This document shows, one piece after another, positions 17,264 to 26,400 of a stretch of DNA of 64,000 bases. The stretch spans positions 1 to 64,000 of the forward strand of contig JAMPKV010000018.1 in the NCBI GenBank assembly GCA_039962225.1, read 5' to 3'. The notes below the pieces were generated by a model. That model saw only the letters and a program-made list of their open reading frames with translations, ran no database searches and was not told the origin of the DNA. Position 1 is the stretch's first letter; every line of letters starts with the position of its first letter. The translations under genes were made by a program, and so were the position numbers. Source of the DNA: Microcoleus sp. AS-A8 (GTDB lineage: Bacteria; Cyanobacteriota; Cyanobacteriia; Cyanobacteriales; Coleofasciculaceae).

Positions 17264-18595
17264 ATGAAACGAACTCTTGTTTGCTACACTCTCAGCCTGG
17301 GAGTAGGGATTTGGATCATTCTCTACACTCTCTTTCCATCATCCAGAGATCAGGATCATGCTGGGCAACAGGGGAAAGTCGCGACTTCTTCTTTAAAAGA
17401 AATGTCTACTCTTCCTTGTCTGTTACTCACCTCCTCTCCCAACTGGTTCCAAAATGACTATAAGCCAATTTCTGACCAGGAGCGATTTCGGGAACCCGTG
17501 CAGCCCAAAAAAGCAGCAATATCCTTCCAAAATTGCTCTACCCAGAATTTAGGTGTAGATGAGCAGCTTTGGGGAGAGTTGGGTCAGTCTGGAGACAAAC
17601 AGGGGTTGTTAACAGCGATTGATCAGAGTCTGCGTTACCTGCAAAGTAGTACCGCTGCGGCTGCATACCAGAGATATCGGGTGGCGGAGGTGACTCGCGA
17701 ACGAGTTTATCGCAGCCTTGTACGCTTCCGGCAACTGGTAATTTCATCCCGTTCCCCGGAACAACTAGAGGCGGCTGTAAAGCTGGAATTTGTGTTTTAC
17801 CAGTCTGTGGGCAAAGACGGTTTGGGGAATGTATTGTTCACTGCTTATTATGAACCCGTTTATGCCGCTAGTCGTGTGCCGACTCCGGAGTATCGCTATC
17901 CCCTCTATCGACGCCCCTCCAATTTAGAGGCTTGGCCTAAACCTCACCCCACTCGCGAACAACTCGAAGGCAAGGATGGATTGCAAAGTTCCAAGGGTAA
18001 ATTGCGGGGATTAGAATTAGTTTGGCTGCGCGATCGCCTCCAAGCTTACATGATTCACATCCAAGGTTCTGCGCGGCTTGTTCTACCGGATGGCAAACAA
18101 ACAACCGTAGGCTATGCGGGACATACAGCGTACAACTATAGCAGCATTGGGCGATCACTGGCGGATGATGGCAAATTACCTCTAGAAGGTATGACGATGC
18201 CAAAAATACTTCAGTATTTTAAGGATAATCCTGGGGAACTGAATATTTATCTACCGCGTGATCAAAGCTTTGTGTTTTTCCAGGAAAATCATGGTGAACC
18301 TGCAATGGGGAGTATTAGCGTACCTTTAACCGCCTCACGCTCCATTGCCACGGATAAATCTTTGATGCCACCGGGTGCATTAGCGCTGATTCGTGCGCCT
18401 TTTCCGTTTAAGAATCCCCAAGGCGGCATGGATTTTCGTACTGTCAGCCGCTACGTACTTGACCAAGATACAGGAGGGGCGATTAAAGGGCCAGGTCGTG
18501 TAGATTATTTTTTGGGAACAGGAGATGAAGCCGGCGATCGCGCTGGGGTAACGGTTGCTGATGGACAATTGTATTATTTATTACTGAAGAAATAA
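17264..18595 (+). CDS. mltA: MltA-type membrane-bound lytic murein transglycosylase
   Basis: 443 residues. An N-terminal hydrophobic segment (7-24) acts as a signal or membrane anchor; no lipobox is obvious. The MltA catalytic domain covers about 175-330 (VLFTAYYEPVY, YPLYRRP, LVWLRDRLQAYMIHIQGSARL, VGYAGHTAYNYSSIGRSL). The 3D domain follows with its three aspartates (DTGGAIKGPGRVDYFLGTGDEAG, about 402-424). MltA cleaves the glycosidic bond between MurNAc and GlcNAc in peptidoglycan, forming 1,6-anhydroMurNAc. It is larger than E. coli MltA by an N-terminal stretch of unknown role (25-170). The gene stands alone in orientation and converges on the molybdoenzyme gene. Confidence 0.92.
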   Translation: MKRTLVCYTLSLGVGIWIILYTLFPSSRDQDHAGQQGKVATSSLKEMSTLPCLLLTSSPNWFQNDYKPISDQERFREPVQPKKAAISFQNCSTQNLGVDEQLWGELGQSGDKQGLLTAIDQSLRYLQSSTAAAAYQRYRVAEVTRERVYRSLVRFRQLVISSRSPEQLEAAVKLEFVFYQSVGKDGLGNVLFTAYYEPVYAASRVPTPEYRYPLYRRPSNLEAWPKPHPTREQLEGKDGLQSSKGKLRGLELVWLRDRLQAYMIHIQGSARLVLPDGKQTTVGYAGHTAYNYSSIGRSLADDGKLPLEGMTMPKILQYFKDNPGELNIYLPRDQSFVFFQENHGEPAMGSISVPLTASRSIATDKSLMPPGALALIRAPFPFKNPQGGMDFRTVSRYVLDQDTGGAIKGPGRVDYFLGTGDEAGDRAGVTVADGQLYYLLLKK

Positions 18596-18638
18596 GCGAC
18601 CCGTGAGCTTGTCTCAATGGACTATTCATGGTTCCTGA

Positions 18639-19361
18639 TCACAACCCCGCAAACCATTCATAACCCTGATCTTCCCAATAACCCCTACGGGGAAACAAAT
18701 GACTCACTAGGGTAATACGAGTCACCCACTTACTCTGCTTGTAACCCAGTTTTATGGGAGAAGCAAGACGCAGAGGCGCACCATTATCAATACTTAACGG
18801 CTGGCTGTTTTTCTGATACGCCATCAATGTTTGGGGGTGCAAAGCTGAAGCAATATCCCAGCTTTCGTAGTACCCATCCGCTGACTGAAAGTAAATATAT
18901 TTAACATCCGCTTTGGGTTGGGCAAGGGTAACTAATTCCCGTAATCGTACCCCACCCCATTGCACAATTGCTGCCCAACCTTCAACACAAACATGACGAA
19001 TCGTCATGGCAGTCAGAGGCAGTTGCTGGATTTGTTCCATACTCATACTCAGAGGATGATTCACTTCACCGTCAATTGTTAAATGAAATGTATTGATATC
19101 AATTTTCGGTGTAAAGTCAAAGGTATTAACGATGAGGGCATCTGGCTCGATCGCGCTAGCCGGGAATTCGGGAACGGGTTTTTGAGGATTCAGTAATAAA
19201 CCTTCAAAACTTTGATTAAGGGGTTCAACGGTTTTACCCACTAAATCTTCAAACAGAGGTGACGCACAACCGCCCAAAAGTAGACCCATACTCGAAAGCC
19301 CAGATAGCTGAAGAAATTGGCGGCGTGACAAGGGACGACGAGGGACTTGGATTAAACTCAT
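18639..19361 (-). CDS. YedY/MsrP-like molybdopterin-dependent oxidoreductase subunit
   Basis: 240 residues. The N-terminus has a twin-arginine signal (SRRQFLQLSG) and then LLLGGC, a lipobox-like cysteine. The sulfite-oxidase-fold molybdopterin domain follows: FHLTIDGEV, the cofactor cysteine in IRHVCVEGW, SADGYYESWDI and ASPIKLGYKQSKWVTRI. YedY/MsrP enzymes use a Mo-pterin cofactor and, in E. coli, reduce methionine sulfoxide in the periplasm with electrons from the membrane heme protein YedZ/MsrQ. The 202-residue cytochrome b gene ends 9 bp upstream, which fits that arrangement although it is not a YedZ sequence. The substrate is inferred only by analogy. Confidence 0.88.
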   Translation of the reverse strand: MSLIQVPRRPLSRRQFLQLSGLSSMGLLLGGCASPLFEDLVGKTVEPLNQSFEGLLLNPQKPVPEFPASAIEPDALIVNTFDFTPKIDINTFHLTIDGEVNHPLSMSMEQIQQLPLTAMTIRHVCVEGWAAIVQWGGVRLRELVTLAQPKADVKYIYFQSADGYYESWDIASALHPQTLMAYQKNSQPLSIDNGAPLRLASPIKLGYKQSKWVTRITLVSHLFPRRGYWEDQGYEWFAGL

Positions 19362-19370
19362 AGAAAATTT

Positions 19371-19979
19371 CTACCAAAACATGGACTCTAGAAGGCGTTG
19401 TCCCCCCACCTTAAGACCGAGTAAGGAGTGAATAATGGCAAAGATAATGACGATGGGTACTGACGTAAAATGAACGATTCTCAGGGCCTGCCAACTCCCG
19501 AAAAAGTCAACAATCCAGTGCAATTGGGCGGGTTTATACATACCAATTCCGCTCAATATAGCCAGCAGCAAAATTGGAATAATGGCGGTATAGATTAATC
19601 GATGCCAAGCATAAGCAATACGTTTTTGATTCTTAGTCTTTTGCAATGCTTTCAGGTCATTAGACCCTAAAAATCGATGCTTCCAACGTCGGGTGATGGC
19701 AATATAAAGACCGTACCAAAATAAATTGAGCGAGAATAGCCACATCGATGCAAAATGCCAGTGCCGACCACCCGCTAGCCAACCTCCTAGCAAAAATATG
19801 GGTGGAAAATGCCAGCCTGCACGTCCACCAAACACGGGGTTAGCGTTGTAAATTTGAAGTCCACTGGTCATCATCAAACACAGGCTAATCAGATTCACCC
19901 AGTGAAATATTTTTGCCAAAATGGCTTGATTCGGCCAAGGTCGAAATTGAGAGGCTGGAGAGGAAACAGAGGAATCCAT
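19371..19979 (-). CDS. Cytochrome b561-like membrane subunit
   Basis: 202 residues with four to five hydrophobic segments (about 30-42, 62-75, 78-93, 128-147, 165-188). Paired histidines suited to bis-His heme b lie in KIFHWVNLISL, WHRLIYTAI and RIVHFTSVPIVIIFAIIHSLLG. This is the membrane anchor pattern of cytochrome b561/thiosulfate-reductase-type subunits. It ends 9 bp before the YedY-like gene on the same strand, so it probably passes quinol electrons to that enzyme. The 279-bp region upstream toward 20258 contains no other clear gene. Confidence 0.82.
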   Translation of the reverse strand: MDSSVSSPASQFRPWPNQAILAKIFHWVNLISLCLMMTSGLQIYNANPVFGGRAGWHFPPIFLLGGWLAGGRHWHFASMWLFSLNLFWYGLYIAITRRWKHRFLGSNDLKALQKTKNQKRIAYAWHRLIYTAIIPILLLAILSGIGMYKPAQLHWIVDFFGSWQALRIVHFTSVPIVIIFAIIHSLLGLKVGGQRLLESMFW

Positions 19980-20258
19980 ATCGCTTGATGAGTGATAGGG
20001 CTAATTCGCAATACCAACTATTTTTAGATGAAAAAATTTTATGGCTAACTTTAACAGAATCCAGTTCAAGCCCAAGTCTTGCGCCCAGCGCTGTTCATCA
20101 CCATACCATGCAACAACTGCCCAACCTTGGGGATTGGGCAGCGTTTACCTGGAGTGGAATCAGATGGCTGTTTAGAGCAGACTATAGATTTATCTTGTAA
20201 AGCCTCTCAATAACTGTGTTGGAGGCTCCTGTCGGACTCAGGTAGCTACTAGAGGCCA

Positions 20259-20636
20259 CTAGGGTTGGGTTGTGCTGCCTTTTTTCTTGGTGGCATCCTC
20301 TTTCTTCACGGCGTCACCGGTGGTGGATTTCTCATCTGTCTTCACGGCGTCGTCGGTGGTGGATTTCTCATCTGTCTTCACAGCGTCGCCGGTGGTGGAT
20401 TTCTCATCTGTCTTCACGGCGTCGCCGGTGGTAGATTTCTCATCTTTCTTCACGGCGTCGTCGGTCTTGGTTGTATCGCTTTTTTCGGTAGCGGTACCAG
20501 TAGCAGGAGAAGTTTCAGCCGCAGGGGAACTGCCAGGGGCGGCTTCAGGAGTGGACGAGTTAGAGCAAGCAGACAGAGTTGTCGTTAGAGCCAAACCAGC
20601 GATGACGCAAAGTACTTTCCAGTTCATATTCCTCAT
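20259..20636 (-). CDS. Low-complexity lipoprotein with 12-residue repeats
   Basis: 125 residues. The signal peptide ends in TTLSAC (lipobox Cys24). The mature part is Ser/Thr/Ala/Pro-rich, then has four to five copies of a 12-residue unit DAVKTDEKSTTG (36-bp period in the DNA, 20320-20470), then a Lys-rich tail. No fold is expected; it is likely an extended, charged cell-surface or periplasmic lipoprotein. The repeat count is prone to change by slippage. It is divergent from the ECF sigma gene (175 bp between starts), which suggests but does not prove common regulation. The plus-strand open frame over the same DNA is a repeat artefact. Confidence 0.75.
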   Translation of the reverse strand: MRNMNWKVLCVIAGLALTTTLSACSNSSTPEAAPGSSPAAETSPATGTATEKSDTTKTDDAVKKDEKSTTGDAVKTDEKSTTGDAVKTDEKSTTDDAVKTDEKSTTGDAVKKEDATKKKGSTTQP

Positions 20637-20811
20637 TCCAACCTTTAGAGATTCTTGTTCAACACATTCACCAGCTCAGGGCTGCTGGGGGTTCTTCTTT
20701 TAATACGGATGCGCCACTGTTTTGGATTACAATTTCCTGAAATGCCAGAGGGACAGATGAAAATTCGATCAATACACATCCAATTCGCTCTGGGAGCCGT
20801 ACTTAATTAAA

Positions 20812-21492
20812 ATGAGATTCGGTTTTTCTAGAGATGCGCTTGTTGCCATGAGTGGAATCTACTCGAAAATTATGGGTTCAGGTCTGTTCTATGAGAAGCC
20901 GACGGATATTAAAGGTGTTGGAACCACAGAGGACTGCCACGACCTCCAAAGTGATGAAGAATTAATTCAGGCGCTCAAAGCCGGTCAGTCCTCTGCCTTA
21001 GGTATTCTCTATGATCGTTATGCTAGTCTCGTCTACCGATTAGCATTGAGAATATTGACCAATCCTCAAGAGGCAGAAGACTTGACCCAAGAGATTTTTC
21101 TAAATCTTTGGCGTAGTGGCTCTTACAATCCGTCTCGTGGCTCTTTGAGCAGCTTTTTGACAACTCTGACTCGTTCGCGGGCGATTGATAAACTTCGCTC
21201 CCGTGGAACCAACTTGAAATTTATCCAGCGATGGAGTCAGATGATGGTTAATGAAACATCTTCTCTCACGCCTTTCGAGTCGGCGGCTTTAAGTCAGCGA
21301 TCGCACCAAGTCCGTCATGCCTTGACCCAACTTCCCGAAAAACAGCGGCAGGTGTTAGAAATGGCTTATTACGAGGGATTGAGCCAATCCGAAATTGCCG
21401 CTCAACTGGGTATACCGCTGGGAACGATCAAAACTTGGTCTCGCCAAGGTCTATTGAACTTGAGAAAAAACTTACGAGACTTTATTGAATAA
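20812..21492 (+). CDS. ECF-type RNA polymerase sigma factor
   Basis: 226 residues with sigma region 2 (ILYDRYASLVYRLALRIL...EAEDLTQEIFLNLWR..., about 65-110) and region 4 (LPEKQRQVLEMAYYEGLSQ followed by SEIAAQLGIPLGTIKTW, about 175-220). Regions 1 and 3 are absent, as in ECF factors. The first 40 residues are not conserved and an internal Met at 13 (MSGIYSK) may be the true start. It is followed after 12 bp by its anti-sigma gene, so the pair is one operon: the sigma is held inactive until the anti-sigma releases it. The regulon is not known; the divergent lipoprotein is a candidate. Confidence 0.92.
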   Translation: MRFGFSRDALVAMSGIYSKIMGSGLFYEKPTDIKGVGTTEDCHDLQSDEELIQALKAGQSSALGILYDRYASLVYRLALRILTNPQEAEDLTQEIFLNLWRSGSYNPSRGSLSSFLTTLTRSRAIDKLRSRGTNLKFIQRWSQMMVNETSSLTPFESAALSQRSHQVRHALTQLPEKQRQVLEMAYYEGLSQSEIAAQLGIPLGTIKTWSRQGLLNLRKNLRDFIE

Positions 21493-21504
21493 GTTGTTGT
21501 ACCT

Positions 21505-22284
21505 ATGACTGGGCCTCTACTTCCGGAACGATTAGAAGAATTGATGGCAGGTTACGTCCTCGGCAATCTCAGTTCTGAAGAAGCTGAGGAGTTAAATCAG
21601 CTGTTGACCGAACATCCTGAACTAGCGACTGAAGTGCAGCAATTGCAGGAAGTCCTAGAAGTCTTGCCTTACGCTTTACCTGAAGTAGAACCACCCCAAC
21701 ACCTGCGTCAGGCCATTCTGAATACAACCTCGCCTCATCCGACGGCGGTGCCCATGGCTCCTCAACCAAAACGCTGGAGAGAACTAAGGCGTTCTCCACT
21801 TTTCTGGAGTCGCCTAGTTGGTAGCGCTGTGGTTCTATTGGTGTTAATTCTTGGTTTAGATAACTACCGAATTAGGCTCAAGTTCACGACCATGCAGGCT
21901 AAGGTCGCTCGGCAAAAAGATGTTATTGCCATGCTGCAAAAGCCTGATACCCATGTGGTTCCGCTCAAAGGCATGGCTCAGGCTTCTGCGGCGACCGGAA
22001 GTATGCTGATGACACCGAGCGAATCCCAAGCGGTTCTAATCTTACAGAACCTTCCCGTTTTACCGCAGGGTGAGTTTTATCAGCTTTGGTCTGTGCAAAA
22101 TGACGAAAAAATCCCTTGGGGACAGTTTAGAACCAATAAGCAGGGAACCGTTTTTGTTAAGCTTTATCGGCCTTCTGACTTTGAGGTCACCGCGTTAGCC
22201 ATCACGGTAGAAGTAACGCCTGAGCCGACCACACCTGCGGGTCCGATGGTGATGGCGGGGAATTTGACCATCAATAACCAATAA
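21505..22284 (+). CDS. Anti-sigma factor, RskA-like
   Basis: 259 residues. A cytoplasmic anti-sigma segment (1-85; ELMAGYVLGNLSSEEAEELNQLL...) precedes one membrane helix (about 107-124, VVLLVLILGL). After a short coiled coil comes the extracytoplasmic RskA/DUF2337-type domain (170-255; LPVLPQGEFYQLWSVQNDEKIPWGQFRTNKQGTVFV). There is no HxxxCxxC zinc motif, so it is not a ZAS protein. It is 12 bp behind the ECF gene. In the RskA mechanism a signal triggers proteolysis of the membrane anchor. A strong terminator follows at 22289. Confidence 0.88.
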   Translation: MTGPLLPERLEELMAGYVLGNLSSEEAEELNQLLTEHPELATEVQQLQEVLEVLPYALPEVEPPQHLRQAILNTTSPHPTAVPMAPQPKRWRELRRSPLFWSRLVGSAVVLLVLILGLDNYRIRLKFTTMQAKVARQKDVIAMLQKPDTHVVPLKGMAQASAATGSMLMTPSESQAVLILQNLPVLPQGEFYQLWSVQNDEKIPWGQFRTNKQGTVFVKLYRPSDFEVTALAITVEVTPEPTTPAGPMVMAGNLTINNQ

Positions 22285-22288
22285 TTAA

Positions 22289-22326
22289 GGTTGAAGGTTT
22301 TAATCAGCTAACCTTCAACCCTTTTT
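22289..22326 (+). terminator. Rho-independent terminator of the sigma/anti-sigma operon
   Basis: An 11-bp stem, GGTTGAAGGTT (22289-22299) with AACCTTCAACC (22310-22320), has a 10-base loop and is followed by CTTTTTCTTA. It starts 5 bp after the stop at 22284 and lies between convergent genes. Its TTGAAGG arms resemble the heptamer repeat inside the histidine kinase at 52945. Confidence 0.85.
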
Positions 22327-22327
22327 C

Positions 22328-23344
22328 TTAGTACCCAGCTTCCTCTTCGTATTCGGGAGCTTTGGTTTTTTCAGGGATATTGACGCGTGGAGCTTTGTAA
22401 GGTTCAGACTCTACATCGTCATCCCAAGCATCACCCTCTACTTCGTAATCATCGTAATCGTCTGCGTAATCCCGTTCCCGTTCATAACGTGGAGGCTCAG
22501 TATACGCTGGCTTCTGGTATTGGGTAGACCGACCAGGAGCATCATCCCATTCATCATCGCCCCAGTTGTCTTGTTCTAATTCTTGCTTGGCGTACTTCGG
22601 CGGTGGTGCTTCTCGGCGCAGAGGGATAGGTTCTGGTTCTGGTTCTTCTCGCCAATCGTCATCGTCCCAGCGCTCTTCGACAGGTGTAACCGTCTGGAGC
22701 GGCTGAGAGATGGGTGTACGAACGGGAATCCCAGTTCCTAATTGATTTTCAGGTCGGGTAACGGGGGTGTAGTAAGTTTCCTCTTCTTCCCGCTCCCAAG
22801 GGGGTCTGCCAATCCCCAAACGTTCTAAAACGCCTACGGTCAATTGAACCAGGCGTTCTTCAGCTCCTTCAAAGACAATCAAGCGATTTGGGCCACTGCT
22901 GACAATTTCATCAATCGGCAGCTCATAGGTACTGATCACCTGGTCAGGGATTTGTGGCAACCCAATCGAGGCAATAATCAGAGAACTAACCTTGGCGTCT
23001 TCAATGTTGAATTTGAAATCCCTTACCCGTCCTAGCAGTTCACCGGTTTCGGTAATCACTTCGCTATTGATCAGGGTGCTGTAGGCTTCCACCTCAATAT
23101 CTTCGATCACGTCTTCATCATCGACTAGAATGGTGTCCCCAACCCGTCGAATGCTACTCAAGAGCATATAACGTGGCATCCCAGCGAGCGCCAGCAGATT
23201 GTCTCGCAAACCCAGTGCTACAACCTCACGCCGATCAATATCTACTAATAGCTCTTTAACGACTCCAAGTCGCTTAGCGGTGTCGATCGTGACGACCTGA
23301 GTATTTAAAATATCGGAGCGTTGACGATTTTGTTCAGTTGTCAT
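22328..23344 (-). CDS. PRC-barrel domain protein
   Basis: 338 residues from the ATG at 23344. The frame is open to 23386, but the internal ATG has AGGA upstream and gives the cleaner start MTTEQNRQRSDIL. Two PRC-barrel-like segments occur at about 12-70 (LNTQVVTIDTAKRLGVVKELLVDIDRREVVAL) and 95-160 (NSEVITETGELLGRVRDFKFNIEDAKVSSLII). A long acidic, Pro/Glu/Tyr/Asp-rich tail follows (about 185-338), likely disordered. PRC barrels appear in photosynthetic reaction-centre subunit H and in RNA-processing proteins; this role is unknown. It lies 74 bp downstream of smc on the same strand. Confidence 0.8.
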   Translation of the reverse strand: MTTEQNRQRSDILNTQVVTIDTAKRLGVVKELLVDIDRREVVALGLRDNLLALAGMPRYMLLSSIRRVGDTILVDDEDVIEDIEVEAYSTLINSEVITETGELLGRVRDFKFNIEDAKVSSLIIASIGLPQIPDQVISTYELPIDEIVSSGPNRLIVFEGAEERLVQLTVGVLERLGIGRPPWEREEEETYYTPVTRPENQLGTGIPVRTPISQPLQTVTPVEERWDDDDWREEPEPEPIPLRREAPPPKYAKQELEQDNWGDDEWDDAPGRSTQYQKPAYTEPPRYERERDYADDYDDYEVEGDAWDDDVESEPYKAPRVNIPEKTKAPEYEEEAGY

Positions 23345-23418
23345 TATTTCTTGTGATCCTGCTCTCGACTCCTGCTGGAATATCAATAATATTGAACGCT
23401 AAATCCGGAAGTTTTTAT

Positions 23419-26400
23419 CTATCGAATGGCGCTTTTAGGCGGTAATTTTAGTCCTAACACTTGAGTATACGCTCCTCTAGCCTGCGTGACACCAATCGTG
23501 CGCTCCGAAGACTCAATCATAGGTCGGCGTAAACTCACAACAATAAACTGGGCTAGAGTAGCCTGTTGTTTGATCATTCTAGCTAATCGCTCGACATTTG
23601 CCCCATCAAGGAACATATCAACTTCGTCAAAGGCGTAAAACGGCGAAGGACGGTAACGTTGCAGCGCAAAGATAAAGCTCAGAGCCGTGAGGGATTTTTC
23701 GCCCCCTGACATGGAAGCCAGACGCTGCACGGGTTTGCCTTTAGGATGAGCCACCAGATTAAGTCCACCGTTAAAGGGGTCTTCGGGGTCATCCAATTGT
23801 AGATAACCATCGCCGTCCGAGAGTTCGGCAAAGATAGTTTGGAAGTTCTCGTTAATCGCATCAAAGGCTTCTTTGAAGGCACGAAATCTCAGGGTGGTGA
23901 AGTTTTCGATTCTCAGTAGAAGTTCGGTACGCTCCCCTTCTAGGGTGGCTAGTTTCTCACAGAGTTCAGATAAGCGATTTTGGGTGCGGTCATATTCTTC
24001 TAACGCCAACATATTCACAGGTTCCATCGCCTGGAGGCGTTTTTGAGCATTCCGTATTTCTTTTTGCAGGTGTTCGAGTAGGCTGGGAAGGTCAGGGGTG
24101 CGGAGATGGGAGCTTTCAGTTTGCCAATGTTCGGGTAACTCTGGCAGGGGATCGGGTAACTCGGTTTGTTGGAGTTGGAGTTGAGCTTGTAAGCTGCTCA
24201 GTTCTTCGCGTCGTGCTACTTGAGTTTCTTGGAGCTTTTGCCGTTGCCAGGATTGCTGTTGTTGGAAAAGGTGCCGTTCTCGCAAGTGTTGCTCGGCGCG
24301 ATCGCGTTCCTGTTTCACTTCCCCTAATTGCTGCTCCAACTGGGTTAACGTACCTTGAGTTTTGGTAATTGCTTCACTCACCGCCACTAGCTGATGACTG
24401 ACGGTTGAAAGCTGTTCCTGCAAAGATTGGTTTTGGGTTTGGTATTCGGCTACCCGGCGGTAATCTTCGGTAATTTTTTCCTTGGTACGCTGCTGCTGAC
24501 TGTCTAAATCCACAAGCTGTTTTTCTGCGGCTCGAAGCGCTTGTTCACGCTCACTTAACTGCGCTTCCCAGCCTTTGATCAGGCGCTGAATTTGTTGCCA
24601 TTCGTTAGGCGTTTGAGATTGCTCTAACTGTGCTAACTGTTGGCGTAATTCCACGAGTTGGGCTTCTTGACTCGGTAAATTGAGGCTGAGAGCTTGGAGG
24701 CGATCGCTGGCTGTAGACAGTTCTTGGGTATTTTTCCCCAGAAGCGATCGCACTTGTTCCAACTGAATTGTTAAAGTCTTAATCTCTTTATTTAACTGTT
24801 CCAATCGCAAATGAGTTTCCGAGCGTTTCGCCTTGGCTTCTGTCAGTTCTTGCGTCAGTTGTTTAACCCTGGTTACTCCCTGATGAATTAACTCGCCACA
24901 ACGCGATAGAATCTGCTCGATGTCCTGGAGACGGTTTCTCAACGACGCAACTTCTGCGGATTCTGTTGCATCGCTGGTGCCAAAGTGTAATTCAGAACGA
25001 TGGCTACTACTCCCGCCAGTCATAGCACCACTGATTTCCAGAATTTCGCCTTCTAAGGTAACGATGCGGTGTTTTCCTAGATAAGGACGAGCGGTGTTGA
25101 GGGTTTCAAATACGACCGTATTGCCGAACACATAGGCAAAAATGTCCCTGTAGCGCGGATCGCAGTCAATCAGGTGAACCGCATAATCAATAAAGCCGTT
25201 CACATAACGCAGAGCAGCCGTTTCCGTGAATCGAGGAGGCTGGATTTTGTTGAGGGGTAAGAATGTAGCTCGACCTGCTCGTTTTTGTTTGAGCAGCTCA
25301 ATTCCCGCCGCTGCCACACCATCATCTTCAACCACCAAATTTCCCAAACGCGCACCTGCCGCCGTTTCTAACGCAAGCTGATAGCGGGGTTCGACGCGAC
25401 CGAGTTGGGCAACTAGGCCACAAACACCGGGTAAGTCACTGTGGAGAATGACTTTGGTGGCGTAGGTACCTTGAGCCTCTTGTTGGGCTTGGGCTTGGGC
25501 TTCGAGTTTATCGAGTTGGCGTTGCTTGTCCCGTTGTTCAGCTAGGAGGCGAGTTTGAGTCTGCTGCTGAATTTGGAGTTCTTGTTCAGCGGTAACGAGG
25601 GATTGGGCGAGTGTTTGAGCTTGTTGCGAAAAGGTGGTTAACTGAGTTTCTAAATCAGCGGCTTGAGCCTGTTTTGTGGCAATTTCTGGCTCTAATCGGT
25701 GCAAGAGTTGGGTTTGTTCTTCGATTTGACGGCTGAGCTGATTGTGGCGCTCTCGGAGTTGAGCTTGCTCGGTGCGTTGGGGGTCAATGCTTTGTAGTAA
25801 TGTTTCGATTTGGCGGTTGAGCACCGTTTGTTGCTGTACCCAAGCTTCGGAGGCAGAGGCGATCACATTCGCTTGTTCCCGACTTTGGTTAAGGCTGTGT
25901 TGCACCTCATCCCGTGCGGTACGTAGCTCCTCTAAATTTTGGGTTTCTACATGCTGTTTCTGCTCCGCCAGTTGTTGCAGGGTTTGCTCGTATTGCTGAA
26001 TCTCCTCCTGTGTCCGTTTGAGGCGATGTTCTGTTTGCTGTATGTTTTCGGCGAGTTCCTGTTGTCGATTTTGCAACTGACGCCGTTCGGCTTCCTGGGT
26101 GGCGAGGGTAGAAGCAACAGCAAGCTGTTCCTCTTCGCCCAAGGCTTTGACACGGCTGTTTAGTTGGTCGAGTTCGCCTGTGGTTTGGCGGATTTCTGCG
26201 TCTAGGGCGGTAAGCTGGGAGGTAAGTTGAGCTTCTTCTCGGTCGCCTGCTTCGATTTGCTCCCGAAGTTTCCCCTCTTGTTGTTGCAGAAAGCGCCATT
26301 TGAGGACGGCTTCCCACTGCTGCTTTTCTTGGAGTTCAGCTCGCAGCTTTTGGTATTTCTCAGCTTTGAGGCGATCCGAAGCGAGGCGATCGCGCTGAGC

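Noticed and set aside
19913-20200. 95-codon plus-strand open frame
   Set aside because: It overlaps the start of the cytochrome b gene on the other strand, has no family-like features and poor ribosome binding, so it was taken as a chance frame.
20265-20588. Plus-strand open frames opposite the repeat lipoprotein
   Set aside because: Long frames on both strands arise from the 36-bp repeat itself; only the minus-strand one has a signal peptide and lipobox.
25907-26317. Secondary open frames within smc
   Set aside because: They are other frames of the Gln/Glu-rich coiled-coil DNA, with Arg/Ser/Thr-biased translations, and no start signals.
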